This document shows positions 1-9,057 of a stretch of 36,295 nucleotides of DNA, piece by piece. Under the pieces are notes generated by a model that worked only from the letters and a program-made list of their open reading frames with translations, searched no databases and was not told where the DNA came from. Within the stretch, counting starts at the first letter, position 1, and every line of letters starts with the position of its first letter. The stretch comes from Verrucomicrobiota bacterium (GTDB lineage Bacteria; Verrucomicrobiota; Kiritimatiellia; RFP12; UBA1067): assembly GCA_023269675.1 (NCBI GenBank), contig JAHFSX010000053.1:1-36295 (forward strand), in the 5' to 3' direction. Position numbers and translations under genes: made by a program.

Positions 1-2669
1 GTGTTCGCGCCGGCGAGGGTCAGCGTGTACGCGGGCCCGTTATAGGTCAGGCCCAGCGCGCCGGTCAGCCGGCCGTCATAGGTGGTCGAGGCGCTGCCGT
101 TCACCGTGAGCGTGGCGGGCGCGGCGCTGGTGACGATGCGGGTGCCCGCGCCGGTGGTGCCGCGCTTGAGCTGGCCGACCGTCTGGCTGTTGCCGTTGAG
201 GTCGAACGTGCCGTGCGGCGAAAAGGCCGTGCCGATCGAAAGGATCGCGCCGGGAGGGAATATCTGCGGGAGGTCGGCCCGCACCGTGAGCCCCGCGACC
301 TCCAGGGTGCCGAAGGTGTTGCCGGCCATGCCGAGCGCGACGGTTCCCGCGCCGTTCGCGCAGACCTTGCCGGAGCTGCCCACATTGACCGGGCCGCACC
401 CGAGCGCCAGTTCGGCTCCGGCGTCGGGAGAGAGGTAGGTGGCGGTGCCGCCGGTCAGGCCGCCCGCCAGCGTGAGACGGCTGCCGGCCAGGACCCGGAT
501 GCGCGAAGCGGCCGTCTGGGTGACGGGGCCGGACCAGGTGTTGGTGCCGCCGGTCGAGCGCAGGGCGCCGCCTGAGCCGGAATCGCCAATCGTCAGAGGT
601 TCAGGAACGGTTACGCCGCCGCAGATTTCGACAGCGCCGTTGCTGACGACGGTCGTGCTTCCGTTGGTGCTTCCCAGGGCGTTGGCGCTGATGACGCGCA
701 GGACGCCGCCGGCGGCGACCGCGGTCGCGCCGTCGTAGCTGCTGTTGCCCGCGAGCGTGAGCACGCCGTCGCCGCACGCGGTGATGCCGAAGGCGGATGG
801 GCCGTCGGAGACGGCGCCTGAAACGACGAGGGTGGTGGCGCCCGCGCCGTTGTTGGTGACGCCCCAGGTCTGGTCCGCGGCAAGGGCTACGCTCGCGGCG
901 AGGGTGTAGGTGCGCGGGGTGGCGTTCGGCGCGGCGGCGCGCAGTCCGCCGCTGCCGAGCGTCAGGATGCCGCCGCCGTCGGCGAGCGTGAAGTCCGCGT
1001 CGCGGTTGAACAGAAGCCCCAGGAGAGCGGCGTGGGTGTTCATTGTAGCCTGCGTGCCGCCGCTTCCCAACTGGACAGAGGCCGTGCCGTCTAAGTTCGG
1101 GTACCAGTCGGTGTTCCAGTTGTTGGGATTGTCGAAGCCCGTGTCGCTGCCGCCGCCATCCCACACGGTGCCGGGGATCATGGGCGGCACATAGAGCATG
1201 CCGGCGCCGAGGAAGTGGGCGTCGTCGACGGTGTCGGCTCCGCTGCCGGAGGCGCCCCAGGTGCCCTGCGGTTTCCGGACGCCGTCGATGTAAAGACGGT
1301 CCACCGTTTCGGTGCCGGACTCGATGCGGACCTTGCCCGAACCCGAGATGCTGAGCGCGGCGGCATCCTGGATGGCGTTGGCGCTCCTGAGTCTGAGCGT
1401 GCCGTTTGCCACGCTCACTTCCAGGCTGCTGCCGAGGCTCGAAGACGAGCTGATTTCCAAGGTGCCGCCGCCGACGGCCGTGGCCCCGCTGTAGGTGTTC
1501 GCGCCGGCGAGGACCAGCGTATAGGAGGCGGAGCCGTTGTAGGTCAGGCCCAGCGCGCCGGTCAGCCGGCCGTCATAGGTGGTCGAGGCGTTGCCGTTCA
1601 CCGTGAGCGTGGCGGGCGCGGCGCTGGTGAGGATGCGGGTGCCCGCGCCGGTGGTGCCGCGCTTGAGCTGGCTGACCGTCTGGCTGTTGCCGTTGAGGTC
1701 ACACGTGCCGTGCGGCGAGTAGGCGGTGCCGAGGGAGAGGATCGATCCGGGCGGGAGGGTGTTCGGCAGGTCGGTCCGCAGCGTGAGGCCGGCGACTTCG
1801 AGCGTGCCGAAGGTGTTGCCCGCCATGCCGAAGGCGACGGTGCCCGCGCCGTTCGCCGAGACCTTGCCGGAGCTGCCGATGTTGATCGGCCCGTTCGTGA
1901 ACGCCAGTTCGGCGCCGGCGTCGGGCGCGAGGGTGACGCCGGCGCTGCCGGTCAGGCCTCCCGCCAGGGTGAGGCGGCTGCCGGCCAGGACCCTGACGCG
2001 TGACGCGGCCGTCTGGGTGATAAGTCCGCCCCACACGTTGGTGCCTTGGGGCGAGCGCAGGGCGCCCGCTCCGCCGGGGGTGCCGTCGCCGTTGAGCGTC
2101 AGGGGGTCGGGCACTGAAACGCCGCCGGCGATTTCGAGCCCGCCGCCGAACATCACGGACGTCTCGCCGTTGGTGCTGCCGAGGGCGTTGGCGTGGGTGA
2201 CGCGCAGGACGGCGCCGGTCAGCACCACGGTCGGCCCGTCGTACGTGCTGTTTCCGGCGAAGGTGATCGGGCCGTTGCCGGCCAGGGTGATGCCGAAGGC
2301 GGCGGCGCCGTCGGAGACGGGGCCGGAGACGGTGAGGGTGGTGACGCCCGCGCCGTTGTTGGTGACGCCCCAGGTCTGGTCCGCGGCGAGGGCCACGTTC
2401 GCGGCGAGCGTGTAGGTGCGCGGGGTGGCGTTCGGCGCGGCGGCGCGCAGGCCGCCGCTGCCGAGCGTCAGGGTGCCGCCGCCGTTGGCGAACGTGAAGT
2501 CGCCGTCGCGGTGCAGGCTCAGGCCGAGGAACCCGATGTTCGTGTTGACCGTCGCGGCGCTGCCGCCGGCACCGAAGTTGAAGTAGGCGGACCCGTCAAA
2601 GGCCGGGAGGCTGTCGAAGTCCCAGTTGGCGGCGGTGTCGATGAGGGTGTTGGCGCCGCCGCCGTCCCA
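1..2669 (-). repeat. In-frame tandem duplication of about 1.5 kb inside the giant surface protein gene
   Basis: The segment from the WDGGG codons at 2669-2655 recurs from 1162-1148, and the second copy is still running at base 1. Matching blocks lie about 1.50 kb apart, for example 89-205 against 1586-1702 (offset 1497), where I count about three mismatches in 117 bases. Other parts of the unit, such as around 560-600 against 2060-2105, are clearly more diverged. The offset changes by multiples of three (1494, 1497), so the frame is kept. Each unit encodes about 500 residues of beta-strand repeats. Confidence 0.85.
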
Positions 2670-5600
2670 GAGTGTGCCGCCGGCGTGGAAGAAGTCGGGC
2701 GTGGTGATGGAGGCGACGGGCGTCCAGGATGAGGCGCCTGAGGCGTTGACCGTGCGGATGCGGTAGGCGTATGTGACGGCCGGCTGCGTGGCGGTGTCGA
2801 TGAAGCTCACCGTGTTGCTGCTGAAGGTCTGCAGGAGCGCGAACGCTCCGCCCCCCGCACTCCGCTCCAGTTCAAAACCCGCTTCGTTGGCGGCGTTATC
2901 GCGCCACTGCAGGACGGCGCTGAACCCGTTGCCGGGGACGGCGGTGAGGAAGGAGGCGCGGGCCGGCAATGTGGACGACGCGCTGAGCTCCAGCGTGGGC
3001 GGGGCGAAGGAGGGGTGCTCGCGCGAGGCCCACTCGGCCGTGGCGCCGTCGTACTGGTGGATCACGAGGGTGACCAGGTTGTTCGCGCCACGGTAGGCGT
3101 TGAGTGTCGCCACGGCCAGGTTGACGGAGACCACCTCTCCCGCGGCCGGGAGCACGTCGAGGTAATCACTGTAGCCGACCGCATAGCTGGAGCCCGTGAA
3201 GCCGTAGCCCGCCATGTTGTTCTGAGGCGCGTTCGTCCACGTGATGGTGTTCTCGTCCCACGTGTCGGAACTTTCGCCCAACAAGGTGAGGTAATTGTAA
3301 AGATAGCCCGAGTCGTCGAAACGGTCCGCACCCACGAAGGCCAGCTTGAGTTTTGCCGCTGTAAAGGCGCCTGCGCCCGCGAGGTTGAACCGCAGGTAGG
3401 ACTTGGCCGCGTTCGTCATCACGAGATAGGTGAGCGGATCGTAGCACGCGACCGTCAGGTTGGTTTGTGAGCCGAGCGGGGTGGACGGCATGTCGCGCCG
3501 CACGGTGGCGTCGGCGGCTCCCGCGCCGGCGGTGGTCAGGCTGGAGGTGACGTCCGGAGACGGTGTCGCGGCGTAGGCGGACGCGGAGGGGGCGCTGGTG
3601 CCGCTGGAGTTATAGGCGCTGACGCGGTAGGCGTAGGCTGTCTCGGCGCTCAGGTCCGCCTCCGCCTTGGTTTGGGTGGTGCCTGTCCCCGGAGTCACGT
3701 CGGCGACCTGCGCGAACGCATGGGACTCGTCGCGCCGCTCGATGCGGTAGCCGGCGGCGTTGGCGACCGTGTCCCACGTCAGTGTGATGGAGGAGGGGGA
3801 TGTCGCCGTGGCGGATAACCCCGTTGGCGAGGCTGGAAGCGGCAGGCCTGTGAGGGTGAGGCTTTGCGCCAGGGCGAGGTGATAGTTGCCCAGCCCTGTG
3901 ACGGACCAGTCGGATGAGCAGTGGAAAAGGCCCCATTGCGCCGTCGCGGGCATCGAGTCGAGCGTGGCCGACCCCAGGAGGGTCCAGGCGGATCCGTCGG
4001 CCGAGGTCTCGGCGGTGAAGACGCTGCCTGCGCGGGTGAGCCGCATCCAGCGCGCGAGGGTCAGCGCATTGGCCGAAGCGGGCTGGACCGCGGCTCCGCC
4101 GCCCGCGGCCGAACGGGTGGACAGCAGAGAGCCGAAGGAGGTGCTGGCGCTGGTGGCGGCGGCGGCCATGATCGCGTTGTTCGCCGTGGAGGCGCGCACC
4201 ATCACGGCGACGCGCGCGTTGCCGTCGCTCGGGATGCCGGCCGGGAAGTAGCTCGTCAGGATGCCGTCGCCGTCGCGGCTCTGGTAAATGAAGCGCCCCG
4301 CCTCTGCCGTGGCGCCGGAGGACAAGCCGGAGCCGCCGATCGTCACGGAGCCGAACTCCCCGCCGGTGAGGACGGCGGCCGAATTGTCGGTGATGCCGCC
4401 GATGATGGTTTGGCTCCAAGGGGCGGCGAGCGCGGCCGTGGGGTCCTCGATGAGCACCGCGACGCTGGAGTTGACCGTATACCCGGTGCCGCCGGAGGGA
4501 CTGCTCAAGTTGACTTTGAATTGCCGTGCGGCCTGGGGCGCGGCGGTGTTGATGATCGGGACGGAAAAGGTCTTGGCGCCGGTTTCGCCGTCGGCCCAGG
4601 TGAGGGTGCCGTTGGCGGCCGTATAATGGGTGCCTGCGAGCGCGGAGGAGTTGGCCGTGGCGAAGTTCACGCTGGCGGCGCCGGTCGCCCCGCCGAAGCG
4701 GTTGACCGTGATCGTGGCCGTGCCCGCGGCTTTGCTGACTTTGATGCGGGTCGCCGGCAGATCAAAGAAGCCGGCGGCGGCGTCGAAGGCGGCTTCGTTC
4801 GAGGGCGGCGACTCCCCGGCCGCGCCGGTGGCGATGACGCGGTAGTAATAGACGTTGCCTTGCGTGAAGGTTCCCGGATCGGTGAAGTTTGTGACGCTCG
4901 CCCCGGAGGTGCCGACGGCAACGTAGCTGCCGCCCGCGTTGGTCTTGCGCTCGATGCGGAAGCCGGTCTCGTCGCCGGCGTTGTCGGTCCAAGCGAGCTG
5001 CGCGTTCGCCGCGCCGGTTTGCGTGACGGTGAGGGCGGTCGGGTTGCGCGGCGCGGCGGTCGCGCCTGCATTCGCCGTGAGCGTGAGAAGCGCGCCCACG
5101 CTGAGGTTGTTATACGAGCCGCCCGGCGAGGTTTCCAGCTTCAGCGTGCGCACGAGGTAGCTGTAACTCTGGCCGGCCGTGACGGAGGCGTCCGTATAAG
5201 CCGGGGCGGCCAGCGGGTCCGCCGTGAGACGTGTGAACGGTCCGGCCGGCGCGGCCGCGCGAAAGACGAGGTAGCCGAGCAGGTTGGACTCGGTGGAGGC
5301 GCTCCAAACGAGCGTGACCTGGGCGCCGGCGCTGGAGGCGGCCAGATTGCGCGGCGGCTCGACCGCGTGCAGGCGCAACGCGGGATCGCCCATCAGCCCG
5401 CAGTGCACGCCCGCATAGTTGTTGGGCGTGTATCCGCCGCCGCCGCTCAGGCTGCCGTTGTGCGAGATCAGCATGGCGTAGCCGGCGGTCTCGCCCATGC
5501 CGAGGGGGTGCATGAACCGGTTCGGGCGGCCGCCCCAGAAGCAGGTCAGGCCCAGCGAGTCGCCCGTCGCGTTGCCCGCCAGCGGCGCGCGCATGAAGTT

Positions 5601-6845
5601 GTTGCCGGAATCCCAGTCGCCGAGGTAGCTGCCGAAAAGGCTGGTGAAAACCACCCGGCTCGTCTTCAGCCCGAAATCAACGGAGTTGCCGACGCCGCCC
5701 GCGGTGTCGTAGCTGCCGCCGCCGTTGCCGTAGCCCACGAGGTAACTCTTGCCTCCCGCGTAGCTCGCGGCGAACCACTGGTCGCTGGGGGCCTCGTCGA
5801 CGGTGGAGCCCGCGCCCGAGAAGAACCAGCCCCAGCCCGCGATGGCGAAGTTTTCGCCGCCGAAGTAGCCGAAGCCGTCGCGCATGAGGCTGCGGCGGGG
5901 GACCGCGGCATATGCGCCGAGTTTGAAACGGAAGTCGTGCGCCTTGCGCAGGTAACGGCGCAGGAGCGACGTTTCCGACGCCGCCGGGGCGGGCGCGCGC
6001 GTCATGTTGGACAGGTCCACGCGCCCCACCATCAGTTTGAGCGGGGCGGGCAGGGTGCTCTGGTCGAACTTGCCGTCGCCCGGGATGTTGCGGTTGCGCG
6101 TGTCGGACGCTGAGGTGTTGTTGACCGATGTGTCCGTCCAGGTGCCGGTCATGTCCCCGTAGTAGCCGTCCGCCGGCCAGGCGCCGAGGTGGTTGCCGTG
6201 TCCGTCCGGATTGATGTTGCCCGAATAGGGAACAGGCACGTGGCCGAGCAGATACACCATCTTCACGTTGGCGGGGTCGGCGTCGTACGCGGTCTTGATC
6301 AGCGCCTTGGTGTTGGCGGCGGTGTCGGTGCGCGTGGCCGTGAGGGCCTGCACGGTCCAGCCGTCGCCGGTGAGGTCGGCCTGCAGCTGCGCGATCTCCG
6401 GCGCGAGCGGGGCGGCCATGGTGCTGTCCACCACCAGCAGCAGCTTGCCGCGCGCCTCGCTTGCCGGCACGCATACGCCGGCGCTGAGATAGCCCATCGC
6501 GGTGGCAGGATAAATCCCCGAGAACGTGCGCTCCATCCAGTATTCGTATTCCGTGTAAGGTGCGGCCGTGGCGTCCACGTAGCTGGTCTGGTTGGTGGCG
6601 AGGTCCGCCTGCTTCACCCAGACGGTCTCGCCCTTGAGCCGCCGGTGCAGCCTCTGCGCCGTGATGTTGCCTTGCCGCCGCTGGGTCCAGGCGAGCGTGA
6701 TGCACGGCGCGCTGGTGGAGACCGTGGTGCTCAGGTCGACAGCGAAGTCGCGCGGCGTCTGGGCCTGCAGCGGCATCGCCGCCAGAAGGCCGGCCGCCCA
6801 TGCGAGAACCGCGCTCGAAAGAAATCTGGGCGTGCGTAACTTCAT
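1..6845 (-). CDS. Giant secreted multidomain surface protein with autotransporter-type beta-strand repeats (3' end outside window)
   Basis: One frame stays open from an ATG at 6845 to the left edge (about 2281 codons), so the C-terminus is unseen. It starts with a signal peptide (cleavage about residue 29, after LQA). Residues about 134-480 resemble the gingipain/C25 caspase-like fold, with a GHVPVP segment near 202 and VGR after it, but the expected catalytic His and Cys positions look like Tyr372 (GYGNGGG) and Leu/Phe403-404. Then come fibronectin III modules (about 494-567, 594-686, 1003-1086, 1287-1382), a Calx-beta domain (about 696-799), a DUF1349/LamG-like sandwich (about 806-999) and a DNRLRE/CBM96-like module (about 1096-1286). 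From about 1386 on it consists of Gly/Thr/Asn-rich autotransporter-associated beta-strand repeats (TIGR02601 type) with WDGGG openers. It probably acts outside the cell as an adhesin or polysaccharide-binding protein. The anchor (beta-barrel, PEP-CTERM or other) would lie beyond the window. Domain boundaries are approximate; the C25 assignment is the least certain. Confidence 0.85.
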   Translation of the reverse strand, partial: MKLRTPRFLSSAVLAWAAGLLAAMPLQAQTPRDFAVDLSTTVSTSAPCITLAWTQRRQGNITAQRLHRRLKGETVWVKQADLATNQTSYVDATAAPYTEYEYWMERTFSGIYPATAMGYLSAGVCVPASEARGKLLLVVDSTMAAPLAPEIAQLQADLTGDGWTVQALTATRTDTAANTKALIKTAYDADPANVKMVYLLGHVPVPYSGNINPDGHGNHLGAWPADGYYGDMTGTWTDTSVNNTSASDTRNRNIPGDGKFDQSTLPAPLKLMVGRVDLSNMTRAPAPAASETSLLRRYLRKAHDFRFKLGAYAAVPRRSLMRDGFGYFGGENFAIAGWGWFFSGAGSTVDEAPSDQWFAASYAGGKSYLVGYGNGGGSYDTAGGVGNSVDFGLKTSRVVFTSLFGSYLGDWDSGNNFMRAPLAGNATGDSLGLTCFWGGRPNRFMHPLGMGETAGYAMLISHNGSLSGGGGYTPNNYAGVHCGLMGDPALRLHAVEPPRNLAASSAGAQVTLVWSASTESNLLGYLVFRAAAPAGPFTRLTADPLAAPAYTDASVTAGQSYSYLVRTLKLETSPGGSYNNLSVGALLTLTANAGATAAPRNPTALTVTQTGAANAQLAWTDNAGDETGFRIERKTNAGGSYVAVGTSGASVTNFTDPGTFTQGNVYYYRVIATGAAGESPPSNEAAFDAAAGFFDLPATRIKVSKAAGTATITVNRFGGATGAASVNFATANSSALAGTHYTAANGTLTWADGETGAKTFSVPIINTAAPQAARQFKVNLSSPSGGTGYTVNSSVAVLIEDPTAALAAPWSQTIIGGITDNSAAVLTGGEFGSVTIGGSGLSSGATAEAGRFIYQSRDGDGILTSYFPAGIPSDGNARVAVMVRASTANNAIMAAAATSASTSFGSLLSTRSAAGGGAAVQPASANALTLARWMRLTRAGSVFTAETSADGSAWTLLGSATLDSMPATAQWGLFHCSSDWSVTGLGNYHLALAQSLTLTGLPLPASPTGLSATATSPSSITLTWDTVANAAGYRIERRDESHAFAQVADVTPGTGTTQTKAEADLSAETAYAYRVSAYNSSGTSAPSASAYAATPSPDVTSSLTTAGAGAADATVRRDMPSTPLGSQTNLTVACYDPLTYLVMTNAAKSYLRFNLAGAGAFTAAKLKLAFVGADRFDDSGYLYNYLTLLGESSDTWDENTITWTNAPQNNMAGYGFTGSSYAVGYSDYLDVLPAAGEVVSVNLAVATLNAYRGANNLVTLVIHQYDGATAEWASREHPSFAPPTLELSASSTLPARASFLTAVPGNGFSAVLQWRDNAANEAGFELERSAGGGAFALLQTFSSNTVSFIDTATQPAVTYAYRIRTVNASGASSWTPVASITTPDFFHAGGTLWDGGGANTLIDTAANWDFDSLPAFDGSAYFNFGAGGSAATVNTNIGFLGLSLHRDGDFTFANGGGTLTLGSGGLRAAAPNATPRTYTLAANVALAADQTWGVTNNGAGVTTLTVSGPVSDGAAAFGITLAGNGPITFAGNSTYDGPTVVLTGAVLRVTHANALGSTNGETSVMFGGGLEIAGGVSVPDPLTLNGDGTPGGAGALRSPQGTNVWGGLITQTAASRVRVLAGSRLTLAGGLTGSAGVTLAPDAGAELAFTNGPINIGSSGKVSANGAGTVAFGMAGNTFGTLEVAGLTLRTDLPNTLPPGSILSLGTAYSPHGTCDLNGNSQTVSQLKRGTTGAGTRILTSAAPATLTVNGNASTTYDGRLTGALGLTYNGSASYTLVLAGANTYSGATAVGGGTLEISSSSSLGSSLEVSVANGTLRLRSANAIQDAAALSISGSGKVRIESGTETVDRLYIDGVRKPQGTWGASGSGADTVDDAHFLGAGMLYVPPMIPGTVWDGGGSDTGFDNPNNWNTDWYPNLDGTASVQLGSGGTQATMNTHAALLGLLFNRDADFTLADGGGILTLGSGGLRAAAPNATPRTYTLAASVALAADQTWGVTNNGAGATTLVVSGAVSDGPSAFGITACGDGVLTLAGNSSYDGATAVAAGGVLRVISANALGSTNGSTTVVSNGAVEICGGVTVPEPLTIGDSGSGGALRSTGGTNTWSGPVTQTAASRIRVLAGSRLTLAGGLTGGTATYLSPDAGAELALGCGPVNVGSSGKVCANGAGTVALGMAGNTFGTLEVAGLTVRADLPQIFPPGAILSIGTAFSPHGTFDLNGNSQTVGQLKRGTTGAGTRIVTSAAPATLTVNGSASTTYDGRLTGALGLTYNGPAYTLTLAGAN

Positions 6846-6940
6846 AAAAACGGGCTTGTCATGCGTGTTTTCACCGTGCTTGCGGGCTGACGGTTCAGCT
6901 GCGCCGCCGGGGCCAAAAAACCGAAATACATTACTGAATC

Positions 6941-6968
6941 AGTATAGAATACTTTGGCCGCAAGTCAA
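6941..6968 (-). promoter_or_regulatory. Sigma-70-like promoter for the giant surface protein gene, overlapped by a palindrome
   Basis: On the minus strand TTGACT (6968-6963) is followed after 16 bases by TATACT (6946-6941). This leaves a leader of about 90 bases before the ATG at 6845. A perfect 6+1+6 palindrome, TACTGAATCAGTA, spans 6932-6944 and overlaps the -10 element and the probable start site, a usual position for a repressor operator. No good Shine-Dalgarno sequence is visible in front of the ATG. The rest of 6846-7048 is GC-rich and I see nothing else convincing in it. Confidence 0.6.
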
Positions 6969-7048
6969 GGCGGGACGCGCGTGGCCGCGCGCTGCCGTAA
7001 ACGGGTTGGGCGCGCGCGCGGCACCGCGGACCTTTGCGGCGGAGGGTG

Positions 7049-8323
7049 TCATCCTCGCGCAGGAGGCTGTTCCAGCAGCCAAGTGACCAGGTTGGCGCGG
7101 CGCTCGGCGTTCGCCAGGGGTTCGGCGCCAGGCGTGCCGCGGGACAGCACGTCGCGCATCTTATCGCGGTTGGCGCGGCGGAGGTCGCACGCGCGGCGGA
7201 ACCAGACGTAAGGCAAGAGGCAGGTGTGGCGGGCGCAGGGGTAGCGCATGGCCAGAAAGGCGCGGGGCATGAAAATGCGGCTCAGCACCAGTCGCGTCCG
7301 CCCCCGAACAGAGGCGTGCTTGAACCGCAGCAAGGTGGTCTCGCCGTCGCGCGCGTGCGCCTCCGGCAGGTTGAAGAGCGCCTCGAAGGCCTGGGCGTTC
7401 CGCTCGGCTTCACGGTCGGGCGCGCCCTGCCGCACGGCCGCGGGCAGCGGGATCGCAAACAGTTCCGCCACGAGGCGGAGCAGGAACGGCGTGGCGCGTC
7501 CGGTCTTCCACCGGGCGGCGGCGCCGTCCATGGCGTCGGCGGTCAGGAGCGCGCCGGCTTTCTTCAGGTAGAGCGCGATGTCGAGATAGCCGCGCAGGGG
7601 CACGGCGAACAGGTGGTGCAGAATGTGCTGGGTCAGGTGCGAGACCTGGTCGGCTGGCGCGAAGAGCCGCACCGGCTGTCCGCGCAAGCGGCCGGCCGAG
7701 GTGTTCCGCCAGACGGCCGCGATGTCCGGCCGCGGCGTGCCTCCGGCCATTTCGGGCTCGACATGCCAGTGCAGCTCAACGCACAGCGGGTGGCCGGGAT
7801 GGCGGTAGGCGAGGTCGCACGCATAGACGTTGTGCAGGGCCTCCGATTCCGCCGCGTACCCCAGCGCGCGGAAAAGCGCGTGGCAGGCGTCGCGGTCTTC
7901 GGCGCGGATGAGGAGGTCGAGGTCGGCCATGGAGCGCTGGGCCGGATCGTCATACACGGTCTCGCTGAGCCACGCGCCTTTGAGCGGGACCACGTCGATG
8001 CGCGCGGCCGCGCACGCGGCGAGGAGACCGTCGAGCTGGCGGTGGCGCTGCGCGGAGTGCGGCAGCGCCGCTAAAAACCCGTCGCGCCAGGCGGCCGTCG
8101 CGGAGTCGGCCCCGACGGGGGCCCTGAGGGCGAAGAGGCCCGGAACGCGGGCCGCCAGCCAAGGGTAGAGGTAGGTGTCCACGCCCTGCTCGCGCGCCTG
8201 CCTGAATACGGCGGGCCAGTCGGCGGAGGCCAGGTCCGTGTCCGGCGGCAGGCCGTTGACCGCGCCGCGGAGGCAGGCGATCAGCGTGCGGTAGGCGGGC
8301 GGTATGGCGGGGTAGGGGTTCAC
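7049..8323 (-). CDS. Nucleotidyltransferase-family protein (NTP_transf_5-like)
   Basis: A 424-residue protein resembling the uncharacterised nucleotidyltransferase family PF14907. Visible marks are a LKGAWLSETVY segment followed by MADLDLLIR, the acidic D-x-D type signature of nucleotidyltransferases (about residues 130-140), then an HWHVEP motif and an Ala/Leu-rich helical C-terminal half. The substrate is unknown. In other genomes such proteins often sit in polysaccharide or exosortase loci (family knowledge, not shown here). The start is a GTG at 8323 that overlaps the thiE stop by four bases (GTGA), which suggests translational coupling; no separate strong ribosome site is seen. No U-rich terminator was found downstream. 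Confidence 0.65.
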   Translation of the reverse strand: MNPYPAIPPAYRTLIACLRGAVNGLPPDTDLASADWPAVFRQAREQGVDTYLYPWLAARVPGLFALRAPVGADSATAAWRDGFLAALPHSAQRHRQLDGLLAACAAARIDVVPLKGAWLSETVYDDPAQRSMADLDLLIRAEDRDACHALFRALGYAAESEALHNVYACDLAYRHPGHPLCVELHWHVEPEMAGGTPRPDIAAVWRNTSAGRLRGQPVRLFAPADQVSHLTQHILHHLFAVPLRGYLDIALYLKKAGALLTADAMDGAAARWKTGRATPFLLRLVAELFAIPLPAAVRQGAPDREAERNAQAFEALFNLPEAHARDGETTLLRFKHASVRGRTRLVLSRIFMPRAFLAMRYPCARHTCLLPYVWFRRACDLRRANRDKMRDVLSRGTPGAEPLANAERRANLVTWLLEQPPARG

Positions 8324-8943
8324 TGGAAGGCTTGCCAGAGGTCCTGGAGGCGGCGGATGGCGTCGAAGGGGGCCGGAGCGAGGCAGACGTAGCGCACGAC
8401 CGCGAAGTTGACGGCCCCCTCGCGCAGCACCTCCGCGAGGTTGGTCTCGTCGAGGCCGCCGATCGCGACGGTGGTGAAGGGTGCGGCGCGGATGATGGAC
8501 CCGGCCTGGCGCGGGCCGAGCGCGGGATCGGGGATCTCTTTGGTCGGCGTGGTGAAGACCGGTCCGACGCCGCAGTAGTCGGGGCTGACCTCGACGGCGC
8601 GCTGCGCCTGCTCGGGGTTGTGGGTGGAGAGCCCGAAAAAGCGCAGGCTCGGAAATTGACGGCGGGCTTCGGGGAGCGTCATGTCGTCCTGGCCGAGGTG
8701 CACGCCGTCGGCCCCGACTTCCGCGGCGAGGGCGGGGTCGTCGTTGACGATGAAGCGCGTGGCCGTGCCGCGGGTGATGGAGCGCAGGTTCAGGGCGGCG
8801 CCGACGGTCTGTTCGCGCGCGCTCTTTTTCATGCGCAGCTGGATATAGCGCAGGCCGGCTGACACGGCGGCTTCGGCGCAGCGCTCGTACGAGGTGGCCG
8901 GGTTGGTGATGACGAGGTAGAGTCCGAATTTTTCAATGGGCAT
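8320..8943 (-). CDS. thiE: Thiamine-phosphate synthase
   Basis: ThiE joins HMP-PP and thiazole phosphate to give thiamine monophosphate in the cytoplasm. At 207 residues it has the normal length and the family TIM-barrel motifs: QLRMKK (35-40), VNDD (66-69), the signature DGVHLGQDD (79-87), STHN (106-109), GVGPVFTTPTK (125-135) and AIGGL near 160. I chose the ATG at 8943 because GGAG lies six bases upstream; a GTG at 8976 in the same frame would add 11 residues but has weaker support. No other thiamine biosynthesis gene is present, so the pathway must be encoded elsewhere or be partial. It is followed by the overlapping nucleotidyltransferase-like gene and is divergent from the GH106-like gene at 9058. 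Confidence 0.93.
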   Translation of the reverse strand: MPIEKFGLYLVITNPATSYERCAEAAVSAGLRYIQLRMKKSAREQTVGAALNLRSITRGTATRFIVNDDPALAAEVGADGVHLGQDDMTLPEARRQFPSLRFFGLSTHNPEQAQRAVEVSPDYCGVGPVFTTPTKEIPDPALGPRQAGSIIRAAPFTTVAIGGLDETNLAEVLREGAVNFAVVRYVCLAPAPFDAIRRLQDLWQAFQ

Positions 8944-9011
8944 GGGTGTCTCCAGAGTGCGGCATAGTTGTAGCACGAAGGGCCGGGAGGGGGAAGGAGA
9001 ATCAGGCTTCT

Positions 9012-9025
9012 GGAATTAGGAATTG
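9012..9025. repeat. Heptamer tandem micro-repeat (GGAATTA/GGAATTG)
   Basis: Two adjacent 7-bp units, GGAATTA and GGAATTG, lie in the 114-bp gap between divergent thiE and the GH106-like gene. Alone this would be unremarkable. It is listed because three other intergenic gaps in the window (22994-23020, 27355-27373 and 31132-31173) hold similar period-7 repeats. Confidence 0.4.
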
Positions 9026-9057
9026 GGGGCGGCGAGGGAGTGTGGTAAGGTGATGCG

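Noticed and set aside
3921..6113. Plus-strand open frame of about 730 codons opposite the giant surface protein
   Set aside because: Gly/Arg/Ala-rich shadow without motifs; the minus-strand frame has a signal peptide, Fn3 and Calx-beta domains and is continuous through the whole region.
6984..7022. Hairpin GCCGCGCGC...GCGCGCGGC as terminator of the nucleotidyltransferase-like gene
   Set aside because: The loop is 21 bases, the stem is low-complexity GC alternation, and no T-run follows on the minus strand.
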